Below are positions 1-8,332 of a stretch of DNA of 64,000 nt, one piece after another. Location: contig NZ_BMUF01000009.1 of NCBI RefSeq assembly GCF_014650055.1, forward strand, positions 322,405 through 386,404. Direction: 5' to 3'. Each line of letters starts with the position of its first letter. Position 1 is the stretch's first letter. The DNA is from Streptomyces malachitofuscus. Its GTDB lineage: Bacteria > Actinomycetota > Actinomycetes > Streptomycetales > Streptomycetaceae. Both the position numbers and the translations under genes were made by a program. The notes under the pieces are model-generated. The model searched no databases and was not told where the DNA came from. It saw only the letters and a program-made list of their open reading frames with translations.

Positions 1-695
1 CCACGAATCCCGAGGGGCCCAAGCGCTCGCTGCCGGGCCGACCTCCCGGCATCCGGGCGGACAGCTCCGGACTCACCGACCGGCAGCGCCGGGTGATCGA
101 GGTCATCAGGGACTCGGTGCAGCGACGGGGGTACCCGCCGTCGATGCGCGAGATCGGCCAGGCGGTCGGCCTCTCCAGCACCTCCTCGGTGGCACACCAG
201 CTCATGGCCCTCGAGCGCAAGGGTTTCCTGCGCCGCGACCCGCACCGCCCGCGGGCGTACGAGGTGCGCGGCTCCGACCAGGCCGCCGCCGTGCAGCCCA
301 CGGACACCGCCGGGAAGCCGGCCGCGTCCTACGTGCCGCTGGTCGGCCGTATCGCCGCCGGTGGTCCGATCCTCGCCGAGGAGTCCGTCGAGGATGTCTT
401 CCCCCTCCCCCGGCAGCTCGTCGGCGACGGTGAACTGTTCGTGCTGAAGGTCGTGGGTGACTCCATGATCGAGGCCGCGATCTGTGACGGCGACTGGGTC
501 ACGGTCCGCCGCCAGCCGGTCGCCGAGAACGGCGACATCGTGGCGGCGATGCTCGACGGCGAGGCGACCGTCAAGCGCTTCAAGCGCGAGGACGGCCATG
601 TGTGGCTGCTCCCGCACAACGCGGCCTACGAGCCGATCCCCGGCGACGACGCGACCATTCTCGGCAAGGTGGTGGCCGTTCTGCGGCGCGTCTGA
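1..695 (+). CDS. lexA: LexA repressor, SOS regulon (5' end outside window)
   Basis: LexA represses SOS genes and cleaves itself when stimulated by RecA filaments. The reading frame is open from base 3, so the gene starts before the window; an internal ATG at 93 is not the start because conserved LexA sequence (GLTDRQRRVIEVI) lies upstream of it. The winged-helix DNA-binding part includes MREIGQAVGLSS. An Ala-Gly scissile bond is visible in RIAAGGPI. The S24 peptidase part carries the catalytic Ser in VVGDSMIEA and the Lys in GEATVKRFKR. The protein is complete at its C-terminus. A LexA-type box is present in front of recA in the same window. Identification is secure; only the N-terminus is missing. 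Confidence 0.97.
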   Translation, partial: TNPEGPKRSLPGRPPGIRADSSGLTDRQRRVIEVIRDSVQRRGYPPSMREIGQAVGLSSTSSVAHQLMALERKGFLRRDPHRPRAYEVRGSDQAAAVQPTDTAGKPAASYVPLVGRIAAGGPILAEESVEDVFPLPRQLVGDGELFVLKVVGDSMIEAAICDGDWVTVRRQPVAENGDIVAAMLDGEATVKRFKREDGHVWLLPHNAAYEPIPGDDATILGKVVAVLRRV

Positions 696-739
696 GCACG
701 GCGTGGGGCAGGCCCCGACCCGCCGCCCCGCCCCTGACC

Positions 740-773
740 GGACCCCGGGACCCCTGCGCCGGTTCCGGGGTCC
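740..773 (+). terminator. Hairpin downstream of lexA
   Basis: The perfect 9-bp inverted repeat GGACCCCGG / CCGGGGTCC (740-748 and 765-773) lies 45 bp after the lexA stop, between convergent lexA and the DinG-like helicase. There is no U-run, as is common in Streptomyces. It could serve both strands. Confidence 0.55.
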
Positions 774-876
774 TGTGCTGTCCCGACCCGGGACCGTCGG
801 TGACGGGCCCCGCACCGGGCGGAGCGGCACAGGACGACCGCATCGGTGACGCCGCCGCACACGGCGCGCCACCGTC

Positions 877-2865
877 TCACTGAGCCTGTGCCTCGGCCTC
901 CGTCTGTTTCGCCGCCGCATCGATCGCGGCCAGTGACTTCCGGACCTGGTTGCGGTCCGTCGTGTACCAGAAGTCGGGCAGCGAAGCCTTCAGATAGCTC
1001 CCGTAGCGCGCGGTGGCCAGTCGCTGGTCCAGCACGGCCACCACACCCCGGTCACCGGAGGCACGGACCAGACGGCCGGCGCCCTGCGCCATGAGCAGCG
1101 CGGCGTGAGTGGCGGCGACCGCCATGAAGCCGTTGCCGCCGGCCTCCTCCACGGCCTTCTGCCGGGCGCTCATCAAGGGGTCGTCCGGGCGCGGGAAGGG
1201 GATCTTGTCCATGACCACCAGCTGGCAGCTCGGACCCGGTACGTCGACGCCCTGCCAGAGCGACAGCGTGCCGAAGAGGCAGGTCCTCGGGTCGGCCGCG
1301 AAGTTCCTGATCAGCTCGCCGAGCGTCTCCTCGCCCTGGAGAAGGATGGGGAACTCGGGAATGCGGGAACGCAACTCCTCGGCGGCGAGCTGCGCGGCCC
1401 GCATCGAGGAGAAAAGGCCCAGGGTGCGGCCACCTGCCGCCTGGATCAGCTCCGTGAGCTCGTCCAGCATGTCCGCGCGGTCGCCGTCACGCGCGGGGCG
1501 CGCCAGATGCTTCGCCACGTACAGGATGCCCTGCCTGGGGTAGTCGAACGGCGAGCCGACGTCCACGCCCTTCCACTGCGGGAGGTCGTCCCCCTCGGTC
1601 CCCTCGGCGCCGAGTCCCAGCGACGCCCCCACGCCGTTGAAGTCGCCGCCCAGCTTCAGCGTCGCGGACGTCAGCACGACCGAGCGGTCGGTGAAGAGCT
1701 TCTCGCGCAGCAGGCCGGAGACCGACATGGGAGCGACACGCAGGGAGGCACCGAAGCGGTCGTGGCGCTCGTACCAGACGACGTCCCATTCGGAGCCGTT
1801 CGTGATCCGCTCCGCCACGTCGTGGATGCCCTCCACGGAGGCCAGCGCCTGCTTGCGGACCGCGTCCTCGTCCTGGACGGACTTGTCCCGGGTGCCGCCG
1901 ATCGCGGAGATGACGGTGCGGCAGGCGTCGCGCAGCGCCATGAGCGCGTAGCCGAGATCCTCCGGGATCTCCTCCAGCCGGCCGGGGAGAGCCAGCTCCA
2001 TCAGCCGCTCGAACCCCTCCGCGGCGGTCTGGAGCTGGTCCGCGGCCTTCTCGTTGACCAGCTTCGCGGCGCGCCGCACCGCGCGGTTCACCTGTCCCGG
2101 GGTGAGCTCGCCCGTGGCGACTCCGGTGACCCGGGAGACCAGCTCATGGGCCTCGTCGACGATCAGCACCTCGTGCTGCGGGAGCACCGGGGCGCCCTCG
2201 ATGGCGTCGATCGCCAGCAGCGCGTGGTTGGTGACGACCACCTCGGCCAGCTTGGCCCGCTCACGGGCGTTCTCGGCGAAGCACTCCGCGCCGTAGGCGC
2301 ACTTCGTGGCGCCCAGGCACTCCCGCGACGACACCGACACCTGGGACCACGCCCGGTCGGACACGCCCGGCGTCAGGTCGTCCCGGTCACCGGTCTCCGT
2401 CTCGTCCGACCAGTCGCGCAGGCGCAGCAGGTCCTGGCCCAGCTTGCTGGTGGGGGCGGCCGCCTCGAACTGATCGAAGAGGCCCTCCTCCTCGTCCTGC
2501 GGCACGCCCTCGTGGAGCCGGTGCAGGCACAGGTAGTTGGAGCGGCCCTTGAGCATCGCGAACTCCGGGCGGCGGCGCAGCAGCGGATGCAGTGACTCCA
2601 CCGTGCGCGGCAGGTCCCGCTCGACGAGCTGGCGCTGCAGGGCCAGCGTCGCCGTCGCCACCACCACCCGCTCACCGTGCGCGAGCGCGGGCACCAGATA
2701 GCCCAGGGACTTTCCGGTGCCGGTGCCGGCCTGGACCAGCAGGTGGGAGCCGTCGTCGATCGCCTCCGCGACGGCTTCGGCCATGGTCACCTGGCCGGGG
2801 CGCTCCGTGCCGCCGACAGCGGTGACGGCAGCATGCAGGAGTTCGGGGAGTGAGGGCTTCGTCAT
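877..2865 (-). CDS. DinG/XPD-type iron-sulfur DNA helicase
   Basis: This is a 662-residue superfamily-2 helicase expected to unwind DNA 5'-3' in repair. Walker A is AGTGTGKS (residues 46-53), the Walker B box is VDEAH, and the motif VI region reads QGAGRLVRA. Between motifs I and II there are four cysteines (NYLC, then REC-LGATKC-AYGAEC) in the arrangement that holds the 4Fe-4S cluster of XPD/DinG/YoaA enzymes. The start is the ATG at 2865. It lies downstream of the siderophore operon on the same strand, with a 126-bp gap, and converges on lexA. The position next to lexA fits a repair role, but I see no LexA box upstream. The family is secure; the exact paralogue name is not. Confidence 0.93.
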   Translation of the reverse strand: MTKPSLPELLHAAVTAVGGTERPGQVTMAEAVAEAIDDGSHLLVQAGTGTGKSLGYLVPALAHGERVVVATATLALQRQLVERDLPRTVESLHPLLRRRPEFAMLKGRSNYLCLHRLHEGVPQDEEEGLFDQFEAAAPTSKLGQDLLRLRDWSDETETGDRDDLTPGVSDRAWSQVSVSSRECLGATKCAYGAECFAENARERAKLAEVVVTNHALLAIDAIEGAPVLPQHEVLIVDEAHELVSRVTGVATGELTPGQVNRAVRRAAKLVNEKAADQLQTAAEGFERLMELALPGRLEEIPEDLGYALMALRDACRTVISAIGGTRDKSVQDEDAVRKQALASVEGIHDVAERITNGSEWDVVWYERHDRFGASLRVAPMSVSGLLREKLFTDRSVVLTSATLKLGGDFNGVGASLGLGAEGTEGDDLPQWKGVDVGSPFDYPRQGILYVAKHLARPARDGDRADMLDELTELIQAAGGRTLGLFSSMRAAQLAAEELRSRIPEFPILLQGEETLGELIRNFAADPRTCLFGTLSLWQGVDVPGPSCQLVVMDKIPFPRPDDPLMSARQKAVEEAGGNGFMAVAATHAALLMAQGAGRLVRASGDRGVVAVLDQRLATARYGSYLKASLPDFWYTTDRNQVRKSLAAIDAAAKQTEAEAQAQ

Positions 2866-2991
2866 AGCGCGACCACCCTACGACCCTCCACTGACATTCG
2901 TGCGATCACGGCGGGAGCCGGGGATGCGATCAAGACGGGGTCTCCTCGGTCGGGAGGGAAGGGAGGACAGCAGGTGAGAGGGCGCCCGGCG

Positions 2992-3561
2992 CTACAGCAG
3001 CCGGCGCAAGGAGCGGTCCCGGATCATGAGGGCGGCCCGCTTGGTGGGCAGATCGGCCTCGGCAAAGAAGCGGAAGCCCGCCTTCAGGAACGCGCTGACG
3101 GAGGCGGTGTTGCGCAGGTCGGGTTCCGCGACGACGCGCGGTGAGGCGGGCCGGTGGTCGAGGGCGAGGTCGGCGACCGTTCTGAGCAGGAGGCTGCCGA
3201 GGCCCCGTCCCCGGTCGCCCGGTGCGCCGATGAGGACGTGCAGGCCGGTGTCGTGGGGCCGGGCCGGGTAGTGGCCGGCCAGCGGGTCCAGGTCCGCGCG
3301 GTAGATCTCCCAGTAGCTCATCGGCGTACCGTCGAGGACGCCGAGGCACGGCACGCTGCGGCCGTCGCCGGTGAGCTGGGCCCGCACGTGGTCCGCCGTC
3401 AGGGCCGGGGGCCCGGAGAGCTCCCAGAACGCGGCGACGGCCGGGTCGTTCATCCACCCTGCGAGCAGGGGAAGATCTCGTTCCACCTGGACGGGGACGA
3501 GCCGGAACAGGCCCGCGGGAGTGCCGGCCGGGCCCCAGCCGGCGATGTGGCCGGGGGTCAT
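2992..3561 (-). CDS. GNAT acyltransferase of NIS siderophore pathway
   Basis: The 189-residue protein resembles the IucB/AlcB-type siderophore acetyltransferases (Acetyltransf_8). It has the N-terminal WMNDPAVAAFWE signature, an acetyl-CoA loop region (GDRGRGLGSLLL), and the conserved NTASVSAFLKAGF segment. Such enzymes acylate an amine or hydroxylamine to build the metal-binding hydroxamate or amide arm. Its ATG (3561) overlaps the stop of the upstream IucA/IucC gene in an ATGA junction, so the two are translationally coupled. It is the last gene of the three-gene siderophore operon. The substrate cannot be told from sequence. Confidence 0.9.
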   Translation of the reverse strand: MTPGHIAGWGPAGTPAGLFRLVPVQVERDLPLLAGWMNDPAVAAFWELSGPPALTADHVRAQLTGDGRSVPCLGVLDGTPMSYWEIYRADLDPLAGHYPARPHDTGLHVLIGAPGDRGRGLGSLLLRTVADLALDHRPASPRVVAEPDLRNTASVSAFLKAGFRFFAEADLPTKRAALMIRDRSLRRLL

Positions 3562-5447
3562 GAGTGCAGCGGGTTGGCGATGGTGACGTAGACGGACTGG
3601 GTGTCGACCGGGCCGGCGAGTTCGTCGAGGCCGTGCAGCCGGGTCAGCAGATTGGCCTTGCAGCGCAGCCGGGGGGAGTCGAGCAGGCGGGCGGGCAGTG
3701 TGCCCTGGGTCCGGGCGGGTCCTGTGCGGACCTCGGTGAGGAAGCGGCGGAAGGCCGCGAGCAGCAGCCGTTCGTCGGCGAGGCCCTGGGAGCCCAGGGC
3801 GCCGACGAGCCCCAGGACATTGTTGATGCCCAGGTAGTAGGCGAAGCGCTCGTCGGTGACGTCGTCGGGGACGAAGGTGTCGCTGTGCTCGCCGATGCCG
3901 GGCAGCCGGGCATCGAGTTCCGTGCGGCGCGACGCCCGGAAGTAGTAGCCCTGGTTGTCCCGGTAGCGGGCGCCGGCCGGCCATCCGTCGGCGTCCAGCA
4001 GGAGCAGGGTGTTCTGCTGGTGCGCCTCCAGTGCGATGCCGGCCGTTCCGTCCAGCCACAGCACGGGCCGCACGACGTGCTCGAGGTAGCGCAGGAACCA
4101 CTCGGCGGCGACGGCACCCGGCGGCCGTCCCGTGCGGGCGGCGAGGCGGGTGACGATCCCGGCCAGCCGGGAACGCATGGCACCGCCGCCGGGACGGGGG
4201 CGCGGCGAGAGGAGTCCGGCGACGCAGACGACGTCGTCCTGCGGCCGGAACGGGTTGTGCCGGATCACGGCGTCGAGCCCGGGGACGGGGTCGCCGTCCG
4301 GTGCGTTCACCGCGACCCAGGCGGGGTCGCGGACGATGTCGAAGCAGGGGTGCGCGGCGCGCCACTGCTGGGACAGTCCGGTGCGCAGCAGACGGTGGAC
4401 CTCGACGCCCCGGTGGAGCTCCTTGCGGAGGTTCTCGCGTCGGGAGTTGGTGATGTGGAGGGCCAGCGACAGCTTGAGCATGGCCGGCGCGCCGGTGCGG
4501 TGGACGGTGCGCACGGAGGAGGTGGGGTGCCAGGGGGCGCCCCGGCTGCCGAGGTCGCGGAGCAGTCCGGCGTCCAGCAGGGCCGCGGTCGCCCGGCGGT
4601 GGCGGACGTGGCGCAGTTGCCAGGGGTGCACGGGGAGCGCCGCGTATCCGTCGGGCAGCAGCAGCCCGGCACCGGCCAGCCGGGCGGTGAGGGAGGGCGC
4701 GGTGACGGGGCGTCCGCGCTCGGTCCAGGCGGAGTCGGTGGCGAGGAGGGAGGGGGCGACCGCGATCCAGTGCAGCGGGAAGGAGCCGCGCAGCTCGGGT
4801 GAGTAGTGCTCCGCCTCCGCGTCGGTGAGGCCCTCGCGGCTCTTCGGGTCGGGGTGCAGCGGGTGCCCCAGAACGAGTGCCTGCTCGGCGGCGAGGAAGA
4901 GGTCCGGGTGGTCGGCCGGGTCCTTTCGGCGCTCGGCGACGAAGGTGGCGACTCGGCGGACGGAGTCGGCGACACGCGAAACGAGGTCGGTACAGGCCCC
5001 GGCCGGCAAAGGCGCCGGGGCGAGGCGCACGCCGTCCCGGACCGGCGGGACTTCCGTACCCGCGCCGGCCGGTGAGACCCCGGCGGCGTTCTCGTTGGCG
5101 AGGAGGGCGGCCAGCAGGACGGCGTCGACCGGTGGGGCGGGTGCCGGGGCCCCGGCCAGGCGGGGTGGCCCGAATCGGTGCAGCCCGGTCGGGGACCAGT
5201 AGCGGACGGGGACGAGCAGGGTGGTGCCGCCGGCGGGCAGGGCGATGCGCAGGATGTCGCCGTCCGGCGCGGGGAGGCCCGTTTCCCGTACCCAGCAGCG
5301 CAGCAGATTGTCGACGGCCGCGGCCTGGGCCGTCCTGAGCGGATCGGCAGGGTCCGGGGCACGGACACCGGTGTCTGCGGGCGGCTTCGTCTCCTGGTGC
5401 GGGACCGCGGAGCTCGCGCGGTCGGCCGGTGCGGGGGTGGTCTGCAT
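3558..5447 (-). CDS. IucA/IucC-family NIS siderophore synthetase
   Basis: This 629-residue NRPS-independent siderophore synthetase activates a carboxylate (classically citrate or succinate) with ATP and condenses it with an amine or hydroxylamine. The family signatures are all present: HPLHPDPKSREG at 195-206, SSVRT at 310-314, KLSLALHITNSRR at 325-337 and EAHQQN at 474-479. A FhuF-like C-terminal part ends in CKANLLTRLHGLDEL. I chose the ATG at 5447 because GAGGA sits 8 bases upstream; the longer reading frame upstream has no homology. It lies 59 bp after the aminotransferase-like gene and overlaps the GNAT gene by 4 bp. The trio matches, from memory, the uncharacterised siderophore synthetase cluster SCO5799-5801 of S. 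coelicolor. Confidence 0.95.
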   Translation of the reverse strand: MQTTPAPADRASSAVPHQETKPPADTGVRAPDPADPLRTAQAAAVDNLLRCWVRETGLPAPDGDILRIALPAGGTTLLVPVRYWSPTGLHRFGPPRLAGAPAPAPPVDAVLLAALLANENAAGVSPAGAGTEVPPVRDGVRLAPAPLPAGACTDLVSRVADSVRRVATFVAERRKDPADHPDLFLAAEQALVLGHPLHPDPKSREGLTDAEAEHYSPELRGSFPLHWIAVAPSLLATDSAWTERGRPVTAPSLTARLAGAGLLLPDGYAALPVHPWQLRHVRHRRATAALLDAGLLRDLGSRGAPWHPTSSVRTVHRTGAPAMLKLSLALHITNSRRENLRKELHRGVEVHRLLRTGLSQQWRAAHPCFDIVRDPAWVAVNAPDGDPVPGLDAVIRHNPFRPQDDVVCVAGLLSPRPRPGGGAMRSRLAGIVTRLAARTGRPPGAVAAEWFLRYLEHVVRPVLWLDGTAGIALEAHQQNTLLLLDADGWPAGARYRDNQGYYFRASRRTELDARLPGIGEHSDTFVPDDVTDERFAYYLGINNVLGLVGALGSQGLADERLLLAAFRRFLTEVRTGPARTQGTLPARLLDSPRLRCKANLLTRLHGLDELAGPVDTQSVYVTIANPLHS

Positions 5448-5506
5448 GGCGGTCCTCGTGGGGGGTGCGGGGTGGTCCGGTGCGGTCCGGGGACGCGGCT
5501 CGCGTC

Positions 5507-6637
5507 CTAACCGGCCCGAACGCGACCGCCGCGGGGAGCAGGAGACTCCCCGTGGGCCGCCGCGTGGAGTGCGTCGGCGAGCCGGTCCAGGACGGCGGTG
5601 GCCTGTTCGTCTGTGATCGTCAGCGGTGGCAGCAGCCGGACGACGTTCGCGCGGGGGCCGCCGAGGTCGACGATCAGACCGCGTCGCAGGCATGCGCGCC
5701 GGACGGCGGCCGGGAGCCCCGACGCGGTCGGCCGGGGACGGCACGGCCGGGCTCCACCCTCCTCCGCAGGCATCAGCTCCGGGCGGGCGACGCACTCCCG
5801 CTCCGCGTCCACCAGTTCGACCCCGATCAGCAGCCCCCGCCCGCGTACCTCCCGGACGCAGGTGAGCTCCTCGGCGAGCGCCCGGAGCCGGGACAGCATG
5901 TGGCTGCCCAGTGCGGCCGCGTGGTCGGCGAGGCGGTTCTCCCGCACATGGGCGAGGGTCGCGGTGCCCGCCGCCATGGCGAGTTGGTTGCCCGTGTGGG
6001 GGCGCGGGCCGTCATTCACGTCGAAGTCGTCCCGGTGGACCACGACGGCCAGGGGCAGACCGCCCCCGGTGGACGCGGACAGCACCATCGCGTCGGGTGT
6101 GATGCCGGAGTGCTCCACGGCCCAGAAGGCGCCGGTCCGCCCGAGCCCCGTCAGGGTCTCGTCGGCGACCGTGGGCCGCGGCGGGTGGTACTCCGGCTCC
6201 GGGGGCGCTCCGCCGACCGCGCGCTCCCCTCCGCTCCAGAAGAGGGCGTCGGTGAGCTCCAGGACGTCGACGCGGCCGGTCGCCGCTCGCACGGCATGGA
6301 GCGCGGTCGCCCCGGCGTCGCCGGCGGCCGCTCCGCAGAAGCGCACCTGCGCGCGCTCGGCGAGCCCGGGAGGGAGGGTCCGGGACAGTTCGGCGACGAA
6401 GGCGTCCCGCACCGGAGTCGCCGCGTCGGAGACGTGGAGCGGTGCGCCCGAGTCGATGATCCGGCGCATCGCCTCGAGCACCACGGGGTGGTTGTGGCCG
6501 AGGGCGAGGGTTCCCGCGCCGGAGAGGCAGTCCAGGTAACGGCGGCCGTCCGCACCCTCGACGGTCATCCCCCGTGCTCTCACGGGCACGATCGGCAGGG
6601 TCCCGGCCTCCGGTCCCTCATACGTCGGCTCCGCCAC
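5507..6637 (-). CDS. Class III aminotransferase-like protein, catalytic Lys missing
   Basis: First gene of the siderophore operon. Family landmarks are clear: RYLDCLSGAGTLALGHNHP near the N-terminus, GLGRTGAFWAVEHSGITPD in the middle, NQLAMAAGTATL and VREVRGRGLLIGVEL further on. This resembles diaminobutyrate-2-oxoglutarate aminotransferases. However, the motif that normally reads VLSKAIGGGLPL reads VLSASTGGGLPL, so the PLP Schiff-base lysine is gone. Roughly 80-100 residues that should carry the HG PLP-stacking motif and the EPVQGE-type segment are also absent. At about 376 residues it is short for the family (about 420-460). The frame is open throughout, so this is not a simple frameshift. 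The GTG at 6637 has GAGGG upstream; an alternative GTG lies at 6673. It may be a scaffold, a regulator, or a decaying enzyme. Confidence 0.8.
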   Translation of the reverse strand: MAEPTYEGPEAGTLPIVPVRARGMTVEGADGRRYLDCLSGAGTLALGHNHPVVLEAMRRIIDSGAPLHVSDAATPVRDAFVAELSRTLPPGLAERAQVRFCGAAAGDAGATALHAVRAATGRVDVLELTDALFWSGGERAVGGAPPEPEYHPPRPTVADETLTGLGRTGAFWAVEHSGITPDAMVLSASTGGGLPLAVVVHRDDFDVNDGPRPHTGNQLAMAAGTATLAHVRENRLADHAAALGSHMLSRLRALAEELTCVREVRGRGLLIGVELVDAERECVARPELMPAEEGGARPCRPRPTASGLPAAVRRACLRRGLIVDLGGPRANVVRLLPPLTITDEQATAVLDRLADALHAAAHGESPAPRGGRVRAG

Positions 6638-7001
6638 CGTCCTCCGTCCCTCACCGTGCTCGCGCCGCACCACGGGCAGGGGGAACCGCGCGCGACCTGC
6701 GGCCCCCCACCGCTACCAACACCGGGCCGTCCACGGGGTTACGGGTGGCTTCGGGGTCGGCGGGAGCACGGCCGGGGGCTCACGCCCCGCGGCGGCCTCA
6801 AATCGGCCGATCTCCGGACGATTGTCCTGGTCAGGTGGCTTGTAGCCGAACCGTTGCCGTTCCGTCGGACGTCCCCCACAGCGAGCGCATAGTGTGTGGT
6901 GCCGTTCCCGAAGGCCGTCGGGGCTCCCGTGAACTCCCCACGTTTCCGGGTGTACAGACGGCCACAGCGCCAAGTTCGTTCATTTCAGGGGGAGTCAGAT
7001 C
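6638..7001 (+). other. Divergent intergenic region, siderophore operon / protease
   Basis: These 364 bp should hold the promoters of the minus-strand siderophore operon and of the plus-strand protease gene. I find no DmdR/IdeR-type iron box (a TTAGGTTAGGC-like palindrome). A 10-bp palindrome ATCGGCCGAT lies at 6802-6811. A good ribosome-binding site (GGGGGAG) precedes the protease ATG. No convincing -35/-10 pair was seen. Confidence 0.5.
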
Positions 7002-8222
7002 ATGCGATCCATACGGCCGTCGTCCACCACCCGCCGAGGGGGGAGGGCGCGGCGCAGAACCTCCCCCGTTCTGGCCTCCGTCGCGCTCGCCTCCGCGCTC
7101 GCCCTCACTGCCACCGCCTGCGACTCGGGCGAGACCGACGCGAGCGCCGACACCTCCGCGACCGCCGCAGCCGACGACGGCAAGCTCAAGATCCCGGACG
7201 ACATCAGGGACCGGCTCAAGGAGCACGGGATCGATATCGACAAGTGGAAGAACGGCGCCTGGAAGAACTGGGACAAGGACGACTGGCTGCGCGAGGCCCA
7301 GGACTTCGTCAACCCGATCATCGAGGGCCTGTGGGACTCGGACCGCATGCGGGACGCCGAGGAACCGGACCAGGGCGTCGACGAGAGCGACATCTCCGGT
7401 GACCAGGGCGTGACCGACCCCACTCCGGAACCGGTGCAGGCGCAGGCGATTCCGCCGTCGTACCACGCCAACGCCCCCACGGCCGGCAAGGTCTTCTTCG
7501 ACTCCCCCGAGGGGACGATGGTCTGCTCGGCGACCGTGGTGCAGGACCCGGCCAACCCGGGCAAGTCCAACATGGTGTGGACGGCGGGCCATTGCGTGCA
7601 CGCCGGCAAGAAGGGCGGCTGGTACCGCAACATCGCGTTCGTGCCGTCGTACAACGACTCGGGGAAGTCGGCGAAGGAGCTCGAGAGCGCCGCCAAGGAG
7701 GAGATCGCTCCGCACGGTGTCTGGTGGGGTGACTGGGTGCAGACCTCGGACCAGTGGATCGAGCAGGGCGGCGCCACGGGCGGTGACGGCGCCTCGTACG
7801 ACTTCGCGGTCCTGCATGTGACGCCGGAGAAGGGCAGCGACGGCAAGTCGCTGGAGGAGACGGTCGGTTCGGCACTGCCGGTGGACTTCGACGCCCCCGC
7901 CGTGTCGAAGGTGCGGGAGATGACGGCGATCGGTTACCCGGCCGCTCCGCCGTACGACGGTCAGACGCTGTACCGGTGCGCGGACAAGCCTGGCCGGCTG
8001 TCGATCAGCGCCTCCGACCCCACGATGTACCGCATCGGTTGCAGCATGACGGCCGGTTCGTCCGGTGGCGGCTGGGTCGCGACGGGTTCGGACGGCAAGC
8101 CCGCACTGGTGTCCAACACCTCCATCGGCCCGGTGACGTCGGGCTGGCTGGCCGGCCCGCGGCTGGGTGACGAGGCCAAGGGCGTGTACGACGCGGTCAG
8201 CGAGAAGTTCGCCGGGCAGTGA
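7002..8222 (+). CDS. Secreted trypsin-like serine protease, lipoprotein-type signal
   Basis: This 406-residue exported protein has an Arg-rich N-terminus, a hydrophobic stretch (residues 22-38) and a lipobox-like end LTATAC, so Cys40 may be lipidated. A distinctive module at residues 61-115 (IPDDIRDRLKEHG, then KWKNGAWKNWDKDDW) precedes the peptidase. The S1-type catalytic triad is readable: His197 in TAGHC, Asp267 in SYDFAVL and Ser354 in GSSGG. Probable disulfides are C175-C198 and C326-C347. The ATG at 7002 has a strong GGGGGAG site. It is followed by a close paralogue in tandem. Physiological substrates are unknown. Confidence 0.9.
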   Translation: MRSIRPSSTTRRGGRARRRTSPVLASVALASALALTATACDSGETDASADTSATAAADDGKLKIPDDIRDRLKEHGIDIDKWKNGAWKNWDKDDWLREAQDFVNPIIEGLWDSDRMRDAEEPDQGVDESDISGDQGVTDPTPEPVQAQAIPPSYHANAPTAGKVFFDSPEGTMVCSATVVQDPANPGKSNMVWTAGHCVHAGKKGGWYRNIAFVPSYNDSGKSAKELESAAKEEIAPHGVWWGDWVQTSDQWIEQGGATGGDGASYDFAVLHVTPEKGSDGKSLEETVGSALPVDFDAPAVSKVREMTAIGYPAAPPYDGQTLYRCADKPGRLSISASDPTMYRIGCSMTAGSSGGGWVATGSDGKPALVSNTSIGPVTSGWLAGPRLGDEAKGVYDAVSEKFAGQ

Positions 8223-8228
8223 CCGGCT

Positions 8229-8265
8229 CGTCCGGTCCGGGGGCGCCGCGCACCCGGACCGGACG
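8229..8265 (+). terminator. Strong hairpin between the two protease genes
   Basis: A 13-bp perfect stem (8229-8241 with 8253-8265; core CCGGTCCGGG / CCCGGACCGG) with an 11-nt loop starts 7 bp after the first protease stop. It suggests the two paralogues are at least partly separate transcripts. Confidence 0.65.
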
Positions 8266-8332
8266 CCCCGCCCGAGCGGGACATGCGTGCGCGGCACGCC
8301 ATTCATCAGCACACAACGGGGGTCACAGCACC

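Noticed and set aside
3154..3591. Plus-strand frame opposite the GNAT gene
   Set aside because: It is a shadow frame opposite a clearly conserved acyltransferase.
5448..5795. Longer N-terminus of the IucA/IucC protein
   Set aside because: The extension is Arg/Pro-rich, overlaps the upstream gene, and the ATG at 5447 has a good GAGGA site.
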